A stretch of 64,000 bases of DNA, taken from positions 1-64,000 of the forward strand of contig NZ_JAMXLY010000009.1 in the NCBI RefSeq assembly GCF_024054555.1. Direction: 5' to 3'. The position numbers were made by a program, and so were the translations under genes. The notes under the pieces are model-generated. The model saw only the letters and a list, made by a program, of their open reading frames with translations, was not told where the DNA came from and searched no databases. Numbering within the stretch: position 1 is the stretch's first letter; the number at the start of each line of letters is the position of its first letter. Shown in pieces: positions 18,187 through 27,350 of this stretch. This stretch comes from Segatella cerevisiae (GTDB taxonomy: Bacteria > Bacteroidota > Bacteroidia > Bacteroidales > Bacteroidaceae).

Positions 18187-19569
18187 TCAATTTTTCTTGA
18201 CATGATCGGCGCTGACTTCAGGAACATCTTTCAGGTCTTCCTGAATTTCTTCATCGCTGATATGATAGTTTTGGAGGTCGCCGTTGATATAATTCTCGTA
18301 GGCCGTCATGTCTAAAAGTCCATGTCCGCTAAGGCAGAAGAGTATCACTTTTTCCTGACCTGCCTCACGGGCTTTCTTCGCCTCTCGTATCACGGCTGCA
18401 ATGGCATGGCAACTTTCAGGTGCAGGTATGATGCCTTCTGTCCGGGCAAAAAGCATACCGGCTTTAAAACTCTCTAGTTGTGGAATGTCTACTCCGTGCA
18501 TGAAATGGTCCTTCACAAGTTGGGAAATGATCATGCCGGCTCCATGGTAGCGCAGGCCGCCTGCATGGATATTTGCGGGTTTGAAATTGTGTCCGAGCGT
18601 GAACATAGGAAGTAAAGGCGTATAACCTGCCTCATCCCCGAAATCATATTCGAATTTTCCACGTGTCAGTTTCGGACAACTGTCAGGTTCGGCCGCAATA
18701 AATTCCGTATGCTTACCGTCTTTGAAATTATGGCGCATGAACGGGAAAGCGATTCCTCCGAAATTACTTCCTCCACCGAAACAAGCGATGATTTGGTCAG
18801 GATATTCACCGGCCATCTCCATCTGTTTTTCAGCTTCGAGACCGATTACGGTCTGATGGAGTGCGACATGGTTGAGGACACTGCCCAGAGTGTATTTACA
18901 GTGGGGAGTGGTGGTGGCCAGTTCGATGGCCTCACTGATGGCAGTTCCCAAAGAACCCGGATGATTGGGGTCATGGGTGATGATATTTTTGCCTGCCCTC
19001 GTAGACATTGACGGTGAACCTTCTACCGTCGCTCCAAATGTCCTCATGATGGCGGAACGGTAAGGTTTTTGCAACATGGATATCTTTACTTGGTAGACGG
19101 CAGCTTCGAGTCCATAGAGGCGTGCTGCATAACTCAAGGCTGCTCCCCATTGACCTGCCCCTGTTTCCGTAGTGACATTGGTATCGCCCTCTTGCTTGCA
19201 ATAGTAGCATTGAGGCAGGGCGGAATTGATCTTGTGAGATCCCAAAGGATTGGTCGATTCATTCTTAAAGTATATATGTGCCGGTGTGTCCAAGGCTTTT
19301 TCGAAGGCGTAGGCACGTACGAGTGGCGTTGACCGGTAGTACGTGTATTTCTCACGTACTTCATCAGGAATATCAATCCATGGATGTTCTGAATCCAGTT
19401 CTTGTTTAGAACATTCAGCATTGAAAATATGACTGAGATCCTCTGCCGTCAACGGTTTCAGAGTTGAAGGATTGAGAGGCGGTAAAGGTTTATTGGGCAT
19501 TTCTGCCTGAATGTTATACCATTGATAGGGGATGTCCTTTTCTTCAAGAATAAATTTTTTCTGTCTCAT
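18187..19569 (-). CDS. trpB2: TrpB2-type pyridoxal-phosphate tryptophan synthase beta chain
   Basis: A 460-residue PLP enzyme of the TrpB2 branch (longer than the roughly 400 of TrpB1, with an N-terminal extension). The PLP lysine lies in NPLGSHKINSA and the phosphate-binding loop is FGGGSNFGG. It would make tryptophan from indole and serine. No trpA or other trp gene is near, as is usual for TrpB2, which is thought to act alone or in indole salvage. Own TATATTTG promoter. Well conserved and intact. Confidence 0.88.
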   Translation of the reverse strand: MRQKKFILEEKDIPYQWYNIQAEMPNKPLPPLNPSTLKPLTAEDLSHIFNAECSKQELDSEHPWIDIPDEVREKYTYYRSTPLVRAYAFEKALDTPAHIYFKNESTNPLGSHKINSALPQCYYCKQEGDTNVTTETGAGQWGAALSYAARLYGLEAAVYQVKISMLQKPYRSAIMRTFGATVEGSPSMSTRAGKNIITHDPNHPGSLGTAISEAIELATTTPHCKYTLGSVLNHVALHQTVIGLEAEKQMEMAGEYPDQIIACFGGGSNFGGIAFPFMRHNFKDGKHTEFIAAEPDSCPKLTRGKFEYDFGDEAGYTPLLPMFTLGHNFKPANIHAGGLRYHGAGMIISQLVKDHFMHGVDIPQLESFKAGMLFARTEGIIPAPESCHAIAAVIREAKKAREAGQEKVILFCLSGHGLLDMTAYENYINGDLQNYHISDEEIQEDLKDVPEVSADHVKKN

Positions 19570-19601
19570 CTTCTTAGTGTTTTATTGGTCATTATATACT
19601 G

Positions 19602-19609
19602 CAAATATA
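19602..19609 (-). promoter_or_regulatory. -7 box (TATATTTG) for trpB2
   Basis: CAAATATA on the plus strand gives TATATTTG on the minus strand, 32 bases before the ATG. Confidence 0.55.
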
Positions 19610-19715
19610 ATGTAAAACTAGGACTAAATGAATTTTTCTGATAGATTTGTTGATATTGAGAGGATAAGAATTTTTTTTGCCACCTTTGTGTATGTACCCA
19701 TACCATAAGTATAGT

Positions 19716-19797
19716 ATTTTATTTAAAAAACAGAGAGAAATGTTTTCTAAACCATAATTTTATTTAAAAAACAGAGAGAAATGTTTTCTAAACCATA
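19716..19797. repeat. Perfect 41-bp tandem duplication upstream of the efflux operon
   Basis: Bases 19716-19756 are repeated exactly at 19757-19797. Each unit contains an inverted repeat AAAACA-8-TGTTTT that could be a regulator site. The second unit occupies the -33 region of the promoter of the HYC gene. A perfect repeat suggests either a recent duplication or a selected double operator. Confidence 0.9.
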
Positions 19798-19806
19798 AAT
19801 AATTTA

Positions 19807-19814
19807 TAACTTTG
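19807..19814 (+). promoter_or_regulatory. -7 box (TAACTTTG) for the metal efflux operon
   Basis: TAACTTTG lies only 6 bases before the ATG at 19821. A TGTTTT at 19782-19787, inside the second 41-bp repeat, is at -33 spacing (19 bases). Transcription from here would give a nearly leaderless mRNA. Confidence 0.5.
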
Positions 19815-19820
19815 TTCCCA

Positions 19821-20246
19821 ATGAAACGATTTTTCACATTCCTGTTGATTGCACTTATGATGGTGGGTACCGTCGGTGTAAATCAGACGCTCCATTATTG
19901 TGATGGGGAGTTGATTGGTTTTGTGATGAATGGTTTCCAATACCAGAACCAGAAAGGCGACAGTATGGCGAAGGCGATGTGCATGGATATGGATTCCCAT
20001 TGCAGCCATTGCCATTTTGTCCACTATGTTTATCACGTATCTTCTTTTGTGCAAGGGGCACAAACTGCAGTTCAACCATTAGTGGTCTTGAAGGTTTGGC
20101 TCCATGGATTTTCAGGAGTTCTACCTGATCCGCTGTGTATGATTTTAGGGGGCAGAGAGAAAGTTTTCGGACTTTACCAGTCTCCTTTTCATTCTTTGAA
20201 GATACCGTTAGGGAGAGGACTACGGGCTCCTCCTGCAACCGTATAA
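19821..20246 (+). CDS. HYC_CC_PP-type exported metal-associated protein
   Basis: About 141 residues from ATG 19821. N-terminal signal peptide (FFTFLLIALMMVGTVGV). Then LHYCDGEL, a Cys/His cluster with MCMDMDSHCSHCHFVH, and a C-terminal RAPPATV. The order HYC, CC-like pair, PP matches the small exported family that precedes heavy-metal efflux genes in Bacteroidetes; here the central pair is CxxC. Likely binds metal in the periplasm, by inference. First gene before cusA, with 245 bases between. Confidence 0.6.
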   Translation: MKRFFTFLLIALMMVGTVGVNQTLHYCDGELIGFVMNGFQYQNQKGDSMAKAMCMDMDSHCSHCHFVHYVYHVSSFVQGAQTAVQPLVVLKVWLHGFSGVLPDPLCMILGGREKVFGLYQSPFHSLKIPLGRGLRAPPATV

Positions 20247-20491
20247 TTTATTTTATCAACTTTCTTGAAGGGATTTCTGTCTTTACAGAAATCTGATTTC
20301 AATGTGTGTCCAAGTGTCTGTTTATTTGGGAGAATATCACTGTCCGGTGAATTCTTCCAGAGCAACTATGCACACAAGCACAGTCCGAAAGGTACAGAAG
20401 GTTGATTTTCCGATTTTATCCATTTTGGAGCACGGCGTGCTATACGATGGTAAAGTCGACAGATTTAAAATATAAATTATAGGTTGTTGAA
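20247..20491. other. Gap between HYC gene and cusA
   Basis: Contains a hairpin ATTTCTGT...ACAGAAAT (about 20273-20292) that could partly terminate or process the transcript. A 35-codon frame at 20368-20475 resembles nothing I know. Otherwise nothing supported. Confidence 0.35.
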
Positions 20492-23400
20492 ATGCTTAAT
20501 CGAATTATAAAGTATTTTTTGCATAACCGGATTATTTCAGCACTGATTTTGATTGCTGTTATTATCGGGGGTGTTGCTACGGCACCGTTTGACTGGCATA
20601 CCGGAATTATTCCCAGGGATCCGGTATCAGTAGATGCAATTCCGGATATAGGTGATAATCAGCAAATTGTGGCGACAGAATGGATGGGGCGCTCTCCAAA
20701 GGATGTGGAACAGCAAATCACCTATCCGCTGACCACTGCATTGTTGGGCATACCAGGTGTCAAGTCGATCCGATCTACATCCATGTTCGGTATGTCTTTC
20801 GTGTATATTATCTTCAAGGATAATGTGGATTTCTATTGGAGTCGTTCTAGGATTCTGGAAAAATTGAATGCTTTGCCTTCAGGTTTGCTTCCCGAAGGCG
20901 TAAAACCGAGTTTGGGTCCTGATGCAACGGCTTTGGGACAAGTGTTCTGGTATACGCTTGAAGGGCGTAACCCGAAAACTGGGCAGCCTGCAGGAGGTTG
21001 GAGTCCTGAAGAACTGCGTACAATCCAGGACTATCAGGTCAAATATGCGCTGAATTCTGTCGATGGCGTCTCTGAAGTCGCTTCTATCGGGGGCTATGTC
21101 AAAGAATATCAGGTCGATCTTGATCCTGATGCTATGCGGTCATTTGGCGTCAATATAGATCAGGTCATGCAAGCAGTGAAAAATTCAAATATTGATGTGG
21201 GGGCAGGAACTCTTGAACTTAATAAGGTGGAGTATCAGATCCGTGGGCTGGGTTATATCAAGAATTTACAGGATCTGGAAAATGCAGCAATTACTTCTCG
21301 TGACGGTCAACCCGTGAGGGTCAAAGATGTCGCACATGTCAGTTTTGGACCTGCAGAACGACGTGGGGGACTGGACAAGGAGGGTCAGGAGGCTGTTGGC
21401 GGTGTAGTCGTAGCACGTTACGGTTCTAATCCCATGGATGTTATCACCCAGATTAAGGATAAAATCAAACAGATCGGGAATAGCCTGCCACAAAAGACTT
21501 TGAGTGATGGTACGGTCTCCAAGGTATCTGTCGTTCCATTCTATGACCGGACACAATTGATCAAGGAAACGATCGGGACGTTGGACAGCGCCTTGAATCA
21601 TGAGGTGCTGATTTGTATCATCGTCGTACTTGTTCTGGTTTTCAATCTCCGTACTTCGGTGGTCGTGGCGAGTCTCCTGCCTTTGTCGGTGCTCCTGACA
21701 TTTATAGTAATGAAGTTGACGGGCATAGAAGCGAATGTCGTCGCTCTTTCGGGGATAGCCATAGCCATTGGCGTGATGGTCGATGTTGGCGTAGTCTTTA
21801 TGGAAAACACGCTGCGAAGGTTGTATGAGTTGCATGATGAAGACGGTCATGTCAGAGGGGTGGAGTTGGAAGATGTCATCTATCGTTCCGTGACGGAAGT
21901 GTCCTCGGCCATTATGACGGCAATGGTTACGACGATCGTAAGTTTTATGCCGGTATTTGCCATGCAGGCACAGGAAGGTAAGATGTTCCACCCATTGGCT
22001 TATACGAAAACATTTGCCTTGGCATCAGCTTTGGTTCTTGGAATAGTTTTATTGCCGACACTGGCTTATTGGATCTTTTCTTTACGCGTTCCTATTGTTA
22101 AATGGACGTCTCCGGTCATCAACCGGATTGAACCTTTGCGACTGTGGGTTGCTGCAAGAAAAAATTCCGGCTATCGGAAATATCTGAATCAACTGTCTAT
22201 CGGGATCGTTGTCTTACTGGCAGTGTATGTACTTGCTTCCACATGGCTGCCTTTGGGCCCTGATAATGGAATCATACTGAATACACTGTTTGTGGCAGCG
22301 ATCGTGGCTGTTATTCTGACCGCTTTGTGGCTATTGGTCATTTACTATGAGACGATCCTCCGCTGGTGTCTGACCCACCGCTGGCAGTTTATGCTTATTC
22401 CTGGCGTGACACTCGTCTTGGGACTTATGATTTGGGCGCATACCGGCAAAGAGTTTATGCCAAATCTAGATGAAGGTTCTTATTTGTTGATGCCTTCGAG
22501 TATGCCTAACTCTGGCGTAGAAGCAAATATCAATGACGTCAAACTTTTGGATCAGCGTATTAAGACGATTCCTGAGGTGGAATCTGCTGTGGGGAAATGG
22601 GGGCGAGCCAATTCCGCACTTGATCCTGCCCCGATCTCCATGTTTGAAGTGACAGTTAGTTATTATCCGGAATACAAGATAGGAGAGGATGGCAAACGCG
22701 CTCGTTTCAAGACTGATCATAAGGGGCGTTTTCTACTTGTAGGCGGAGGGGTATATGATCCTTCTGAAAGTTTCAGGGTTGTGCCGGATGACAGTTTGAT
22801 TCCAAGTGCCCATGGTCAGTATTATCGCCAATGGCGTCCGGAGATTCGGACAAAAGATGATATATGGGCTAAAATATCGGAAGTCGCAGCACTTCCCGGA
22901 CTTACGGGATACCCCAAACTACAGCCTATAGCGACACGAGAAGTGATGCTTTCCACGGGTCTGCGGTCTCCTATGGGATTGAAGATCTTCGGCCCAGACT
23001 TGAACGCTATCGAAATTGCAGGTATGCAGTTGGAAAAGGCCTTAAAGCACGTTCCTCTTGTAGAGAAATCGTCGGTTTACTACGACCGTTCTACAGGGGC
23101 TCCATATATAGAAATCCATCCGGACCGTGAGAAAATGGCACGTTATGGCATTCAGGTCAATGATTTGCAGAATGTGATATCTACAGCTATAGGAGGCATG
23201 GAAGAAAGTGTAGCTGTTGACGGACGTGCCCGTTTCCCGATTCGTGTACGTTATGCCCGTGAACTTAGAAATGCTCCTGATGCGCTGGGGCATATTCTGA
23301 TACCTACTTCTGACGGCAGCCAAATTCCTTTGAGTGAAGTAGCCAGCCTGCAGTTTGCTGACGGTGCTACAATGATCAAGAGTGAGAATGCTTTTCCTGT

Positions 23401-24172
23401 CGGCTATGTGACTTTCGACAAGGTGGGGAATACTGCAGAGGTAACTGTCGTGAATAAGGCAAAGCGTTATCTTGACGGTCAGGTGAAATCTGGTAAAATC
23501 GTTCTTCCCAAAGGCGTTTACTACCAGTTTACCGGCAGTTATGAGCAGGAGATTCATGCCACTAAGCGGTTGGCTTTGATTATCCCTGTGGCCCTGTTGT
23601 GTATTCTGATGATACTTTATTTCCAGTTTAAGTCGGTTACAGCTTCTCTGATCCATTTTTCAGGGGTGTTCGTGGCTTTTGCAGGCGGATTTATTCTGAT
23701 TTGGCTTTACGGTCAACCTTGGTTTATGAATTTCAGTATAGCAGGTGAGAACATGAGAACTCTTTTTGGAATGCATACGATCAATTTGAGCGTAGCGGTC
23801 TGGGTCGGGTTTATCGCCCTGTTTGGGATAGCTACTGATGACGGTGTCTTGATGGGAACCTATATCCATCAAGTCTTCCTGCATGATCATCCGGATACGA
23901 AAGAGGGTATAGTAGAAGCTGTGGTTCATGCGGGGCTGAAGCGTGTCAGACCTGCATCGATGACTACGGCAGCAACACTGATCGCTTTGTTGCCAGTGCT
24001 GTCGTCTACAGGGAAGGGTTCGGATATTATGGTTCCTATGGCAATACCCACCTTTGGAGGTATGTTGATTCAAACCATGACGATGTTTGTGGTCCCTGTC
24101 CTGCAGTGCTCTTGGCGGGAAAATGTGTTGAAGAATAAAATAAGACGTGAAAAAAGGAAGTTAACGGTATGA
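20492..24172 (+). CDS. cusA: CusA/CzcA-type heavy-metal RND efflux pump
   Basis: A 1226-residue inner-membrane proton-driven pump that exports metal ions through the envelope. It has the RND topology: one helix near residue 15, a large periplasmic loop, a helix cluster from about residue 365 (proton-relay segment IAIGVMVDVGVVFMEN), a second loop, and a second cluster (IATDDGVLMG). GRANSALDPAPISMFE resembles the Cu/Ag branch (CusA), although Zn/Co/Cd CzcA cannot be excluded. Longer than E. coli CusA (about 1047). Overlaps the TolC-like gene by ATGA. Confidence 0.88.
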   Translation: MLNRIIKYFLHNRIISALILIAVIIGGVATAPFDWHTGIIPRDPVSVDAIPDIGDNQQIVATEWMGRSPKDVEQQITYPLTTALLGIPGVKSIRSTSMFGMSFVYIIFKDNVDFYWSRSRILEKLNALPSGLLPEGVKPSLGPDATALGQVFWYTLEGRNPKTGQPAGGWSPEELRTIQDYQVKYALNSVDGVSEVASIGGYVKEYQVDLDPDAMRSFGVNIDQVMQAVKNSNIDVGAGTLELNKVEYQIRGLGYIKNLQDLENAAITSRDGQPVRVKDVAHVSFGPAERRGGLDKEGQEAVGGVVVARYGSNPMDVITQIKDKIKQIGNSLPQKTLSDGTVSKVSVVPFYDRTQLIKETIGTLDSALNHEVLICIIVVLVLVFNLRTSVVVASLLPLSVLLTFIVMKLTGIEANVVALSGIAIAIGVMVDVGVVFMENTLRRLYELHDEDGHVRGVELEDVIYRSVTEVSSAIMTAMVTTIVSFMPVFAMQAQEGKMFHPLAYTKTFALASALVLGIVLLPTLAYWIFSLRVPIVKWTSPVINRIEPLRLWVAARKNSGYRKYLNQLSIGIVVLLAVYVLASTWLPLGPDNGIILNTLFVAAIVAVILTALWLLVIYYETILRWCLTHRWQFMLIPGVTLVLGLMIWAHTGKEFMPNLDEGSYLLMPSSMPNSGVEANINDVKLLDQRIKTIPEVESAVGKWGRANSALDPAPISMFEVTVSYYPEYKIGEDGKRARFKTDHKGRFLLVGGGVYDPSESFRVVPDDSLIPSAHGQYYRQWRPEIRTKDDIWAKISEVAALPGLTGYPKLQPIATREVMLSTGLRSPMGLKIFGPDLNAIEIAGMQLEKALKHVPLVEKSSVYYDRSTGAPYIEIHPDREKMARYGIQVNDLQNVISTAIGGMEESVAVDGRARFPIRVRYARELRNAPDALGHILIPTSDGSQIPLSEVASLQFADGATMIKSENAFPVGYVTFDKVGNTAEVTVVNKAKRYLDGQVKSGKIVLPKGVYYQFTGSYEQEIHATKRLALIIPVALLCILMILYFQFKSVTASLIHFSGVFVAFAGGFILIWLYGQPWFMNFSIAGENMRTLFGMHTINLSVAVWVGFIALFGIATDDGVLMGTYIHQVFLHDHPDTKEGIVEAVVHAGLKRVRPASMTTAATLIALLPVLSSTGKGSDIMVPMAIPTFGGMLIQTMTMFVVPVLQCSWRENVLKNKIRREKRKLTV

Positions 24173-25491
24173 AAAAAATATACTTTATAGCACTTATTGT
24201 CGTTCTGATAAACACGGCAAAAGGTTTTGCCCAAACAGATAGTTTGAAGAATTACATGGTCATGGCCGTGCAGAACAGTCCGTCAGCGCAGGCGGCTTAC
24301 CGCAGTTATGAAGCTGCCCTGCAACGTATAATCCCTGCCGGATCTCTAGATGACCCACAGATCTCAGCAGACTTTTATCCTAAGCCTATGGCTCTTGTGG
24401 ACGGAAAGAACATTGCGAATATCAATGTGATGCAGATGTTCCCTTGGTTTGGGACACTCAAGGCTTCCAAACAGGAAAAGTCCTGGCTCGCAGAGGCCGC
24501 TTATCAGCAATACCGAAAGGTGGGGCTGAGTTTGGCTCTGGATGTTCAGAAATCTTGGTACAAGATGTTGTCTCTTCATGAACAGAGTTATACACTAGGG
24601 GACAATATCCGTTTGTTGGAGAATATCAAAAAGATGGCTTTGTTCAAATATAAGACTCCGGATGTCATGTATGGTATGGGAAAAGGCAGTGGAGGCAATG
24701 CGAAGATGAGTGATCAGTTGAGAATTCAGGTTGAGATAGAGAAACTTCAGGAGCAGAAAGAAGACGTTGAATCCCAGTTGGCAACTTTGATGAGACAATT
24801 TAATATTCTGCTGCACCGTAATGAGAATATTCCAGTGGTTCTTCCTGATACTCTTATAGAAACATTGATGCCTGTTGTCAATGTTGAAGACATTGAACAA
24901 AGAGATCCTCAACTTTTCCAGTTGAAAGCCCAGGGGAATTCATATTTGGCTCAGAAAGAGAAGGCTGAAAAGATGGGGTTGCCGATGTTGGGTGTCGGAG
25001 TAGGCTGGATGTTTAACGAGAAGCGGAATGTGGGTCATTCAACTAGTGACATGGGTGACAATATGAATCACATGAATGGTATGGATATGCCGATGCTGAT
25101 GCTGAAAGTTTCTTTGCCTATCTATCGCAAGAAAGTGAAGGCCCAGGAACGGGCTGCCGCTTTGATGAAGGCCAGTTCGGATGAGAGTTATGCGGCCCAA
25201 GTGGATGTGCTCAGGGGCAGGTATGAAGAAATCATTCGAGAGGGCAAAGAAGAAAGGCGGAGAATTCAACTTTGTGACAAGGAAGGTACAATCCTTGATC
25301 ATACTATTTCTTTGATGAGTTCTGAATATGCTAATGGGACTTCTTCAATCACAGATATTTTGCAGACACAACGAACGTTGATTGATTTTAAGTTGAAGAG
25401 ATATGATGCAGTTGCAGCCTACGACATGGCAGTAGCGGAGATGGAGAATATAGATGCCGTAAATGATTTCAGTACGCATAAGGAAAGATGA
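24169..25491 (+). CDS. TolC-family outer-membrane channel of the metal efflux system (CusC-like)
   Basis: 440 residues with signal peptide (IYFIALIVVLINTAKGFAQ) and two long alpha-helical repeats of the TolC/OEP family, forming the outer-membrane exit duct. Near residues 285-306 sits a Met/His-rich insertion (HSTSDMGDNMNHMNGMDMP) unusual for a TolC protein and plausibly metal-binding. Overlaps cusA by 4 bases at its start and the adaptor gene by 4 bases at its end, so translation is coupled. Metal choice is inferred from neighbours. Confidence 0.85.
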   Translation: MKKIYFIALIVVLINTAKGFAQTDSLKNYMVMAVQNSPSAQAAYRSYEAALQRIIPAGSLDDPQISADFYPKPMALVDGKNIANINVMQMFPWFGTLKASKQEKSWLAEAAYQQYRKVGLSLALDVQKSWYKMLSLHEQSYTLGDNIRLLENIKKMALFKYKTPDVMYGMGKGSGGNAKMSDQLRIQVEIEKLQEQKEDVESQLATLMRQFNILLHRNENIPVVLPDTLIETLMPVVNVEDIEQRDPQLFQLKAQGNSYLAQKEKAEKMGLPMLGVGVGWMFNEKRNVGHSTSDMGDNMNHMNGMDMPMLMLKVSLPIYRKKVKAQERAAALMKASSDESYAAQVDVLRGRYEEIIREGKEERRRIQLCDKEGTILDHTISLMSSEYANGTSSITDILQTQRTLIDFKLKRYDAVAAYDMAVAEMENIDAVNDFSTHKER

Positions 25492-26756
25492 TGAAACATA
25501 AAATTTTAACAATATGGAAGTCCAATAGGTGGATCAGATACGTTCTGATATTATTGGCGGGATTGTTCTTCGGATGGTTGTTCTTCCATTCCTCTTCCGG
25601 TGAGTCTAGACCGACCGTGGACCGTCAGAGTCATAGAAAACAGATTTGGACATGCTCTATGCATCCCCAAATCAGATTGGACCATCCGGGTAAATGCCCG
25701 ATATGTGGAATGGATCTGGTCCCGGTGAAGAATACCTCTTCGTCAGGGATGAGTATGGCTTCCGATGCTGTTCAGATGAGCAGCGAGGCGATGGCTCTTG
25801 CCAATGTGGAAACAGCTGTTGTGGGGGAAGGTTCGCTTAATCGGCAAATCCGCCTTTTCGGTAAGATAGCACCTGATCAGCGGACGCAGCAGTCTCAGAC
25901 ATCATACGTCGCAGGACGTATCGAACGTCTTTTCGTGAATGCTGTCGGTGATCACATCTCCAGAGGCCAAACGATAGCTGTCATCTATTCTCCGGAGTTG
26001 TATACCGCTGAACAGGAATTGGTTGAGGCCCTGCAGTTTGATGACAGTAGACAGAGGAAAGTTCTGGTAGAGGCAGCAGTGGAGAAACTCCGGTTGTTGA
26101 ATGTGGACAATGGGCAGATCAGGAGAGTGCTGAAAAGTAGAAAACCTTCTCCTTTCGCAGAGTTGAAAGCAAATACGACAGGGACGGTGATAGCCAAGAG
26201 TGTCAACCAGGGAGATTATGTGAATCAAGGAGCTGTGCTGATGCAGATTGCCAATCTCTCTACTGTTTGGGCAATGTTCCAGGCTTATGAGAATGATCTG
26301 CCGTTCATCCACGTGGGTGAACGGATACAGTTCACGGCTGAGGCTATTCCTGGGAAGGTGTTTATAGGCACAGTCTCATTCGTAGATCCCATTATTGATG
26401 ACAAGTCTCGGACGGCAGGGGTCAGGATAGTTCTGGCTAATCGTGGAGGACTTTTCAAACCGGAAATGCTTGTTTCCGGATATCTATCAGTGTCGCCGGG
26501 GCGTTACCGGAATGATCTCGTTGTCCCTAAGTCAGCGGTGTTGTGGACGGGGAAACGTTCAGTTGTCTATGTTAAGGAGCCAATGAAAGGCATGACTGCT
26601 TTTTCTATGCGTCAGGTTACTCTTGGTCCTTCTCTTCAAAATGGCTATGTGGTCCTTAGCGGACTGTCAAGGGGCGAACAGATTGTAGTTAATGGTACTT
26701 TTGCAGTAGATGCAAGTGCCCAATTGGAAGGCAAGCCTTCGATGATGGATCATTGA
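25488..26756 (+). CDS. cusB: Periplasmic adaptor of the metal efflux system (CusB-like) with heavy-metal-binding domain
   Basis: 422 residues. One N-terminal membrane anchor (about residues 16-34), then a heavy-metal-binding domain with the paired motif CSMHP and CPICGMDLVP (about residues 51-75), then the membrane-fusion barrel, lipoyl-like and hairpin regions (GRIERLFVNAVGDHISRGQ, and VIAKSVNQGDYVNQGAVL). It links CusA to the TolC-like channel and may hand over metal. The order pump-channel-adaptor differs from E. coli cusCFBA. Confidence 0.88.
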   Translation: MMKHKILTIWKSNRWIRYVLILLAGLFFGWLFFHSSSGESRPTVDRQSHRKQIWTCSMHPQIRLDHPGKCPICGMDLVPVKNTSSSGMSMASDAVQMSSEAMALANVETAVVGEGSLNRQIRLFGKIAPDQRTQQSQTSYVAGRIERLFVNAVGDHISRGQTIAVIYSPELYTAEQELVEALQFDDSRQRKVLVEAAVEKLRLLNVDNGQIRRVLKSRKPSPFAELKANTTGTVIAKSVNQGDYVNQGAVLMQIANLSTVWAMFQAYENDLPFIHVGERIQFTAEAIPGKVFIGTVSFVDPIIDDKSRTAGVRIVLANRGGLFKPEMLVSGYLSVSPGRYRNDLVVPKSAVLWTGKRSVVYVKEPMKGMTAFSMRQVTLGPSLQNGYVVLSGLSRGEQIVVNGTFAVDASAQLEGKPSMMDH

Positions 26757-26849
26757 TGATCTTCCGAGTGATTTTATAACATAATGAAAAAGAGGGGCTG
26801 CCAATAGTGGAAGTCCAAATATAAATAATAACTTTTAAAACAAACAGAA

Positions 26850-27176
26850 ATGAAAAAAATGATGGTATTAATGATGTCTGCACTCTTATTGAGTGGCGTA
26901 GCATCGGCAAAGGTCGTAAAGACGACATTCAAAGTAGGCGGCGTATGCAATTCCTGCAAAGCAAGAATAGAGAAAGCCGCACAATCTGTAAAAGGCGTGA
27001 AAACGGCTTCTTGGAATGTGGAGAGCAAGCAATTGAATTTGGCTTATGACAACCAACTGACTACTCCTTTGAAAGTGGAGACTGCCATTGCCAAAGTTGG
27101 TCATGATGCCGGTTCCGTGAAGGCCAGTACTGCAGCTTACAATAAATTACCGGGATGCTGCAAGTATCGTAAGTAA
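26850..27176 (+). CDS. Periplasmic heavy-metal-associated (HMA) domain protein
   Basis: 108 residues: signal peptide (MKKMMVLMMSALLLSGVASA), then one HMA ferredoxin-like fold with metal site GVCNSCK near residue 33. It has the HMA beta-alpha pattern (TFKVGGVCNSCKARIEKA, and VKTASWNVESKQLNLAYD). A second cysteine pair (GCCKYRK) closes the protein. Unlike cytosolic CopZ chaperones it is exported, so it may deliver copper-like ions to the efflux pump, in the role of CusF. It lies 93 bases after the adaptor gene and is followed by a terminator. Confidence 0.8.
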   Translation: MKKMMVLMMSALLLSGVASAKVVKTTFKVGGVCNSCKARIEKAAQSVKGVKTASWNVESKQLNLAYDNQLTTPLKVETAIAKVGHDAGSVKASTAAYNKLPGCCKYRK

Positions 27177-27205
27177 TGGTGTAACAGAAATTTTAAAGTA
27201 ATGTG

Positions 27206-27252
27206 AATGGTTCTCCTTGGGGTCGTAGAGATCTCTCGGAGAACCATTTTTT
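27206..27252 (+). terminator. Rho-independent terminator of the efflux operon
   Basis: ATGGTTCTCC pairs with GGAGAACCAT and is followed by TTTTTTG. It lies about 30 bases after the HMA gene stop. Confidence 0.85.
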
Positions 27253-27278
27253 GTTATATAAGAGGGGGAGCATAAATA

Positions 27279-27313
27279 AAGGGCATGCCAATTTAGTTCA
27301 TTGACACACCCTT
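27279..27313 (-). terminator. Terminator of the exported glutathione peroxidase gene
   Basis: On the minus strand a 13-pair stem with several wobble pairs is followed by TTTATTTATG. The same terminator sequence, slightly diverged, follows the neighbouring paralogue. Confidence 0.65.
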
Positions 27314-27350
27314 CCTAAAACCATTTATAAAATAATAGATAGAAATCGTT

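Noticed and set aside
20368..20475. 35-codon frame before cusA
   Set aside because: Another frame overlaps it equally well, and there is no recognisable motif.
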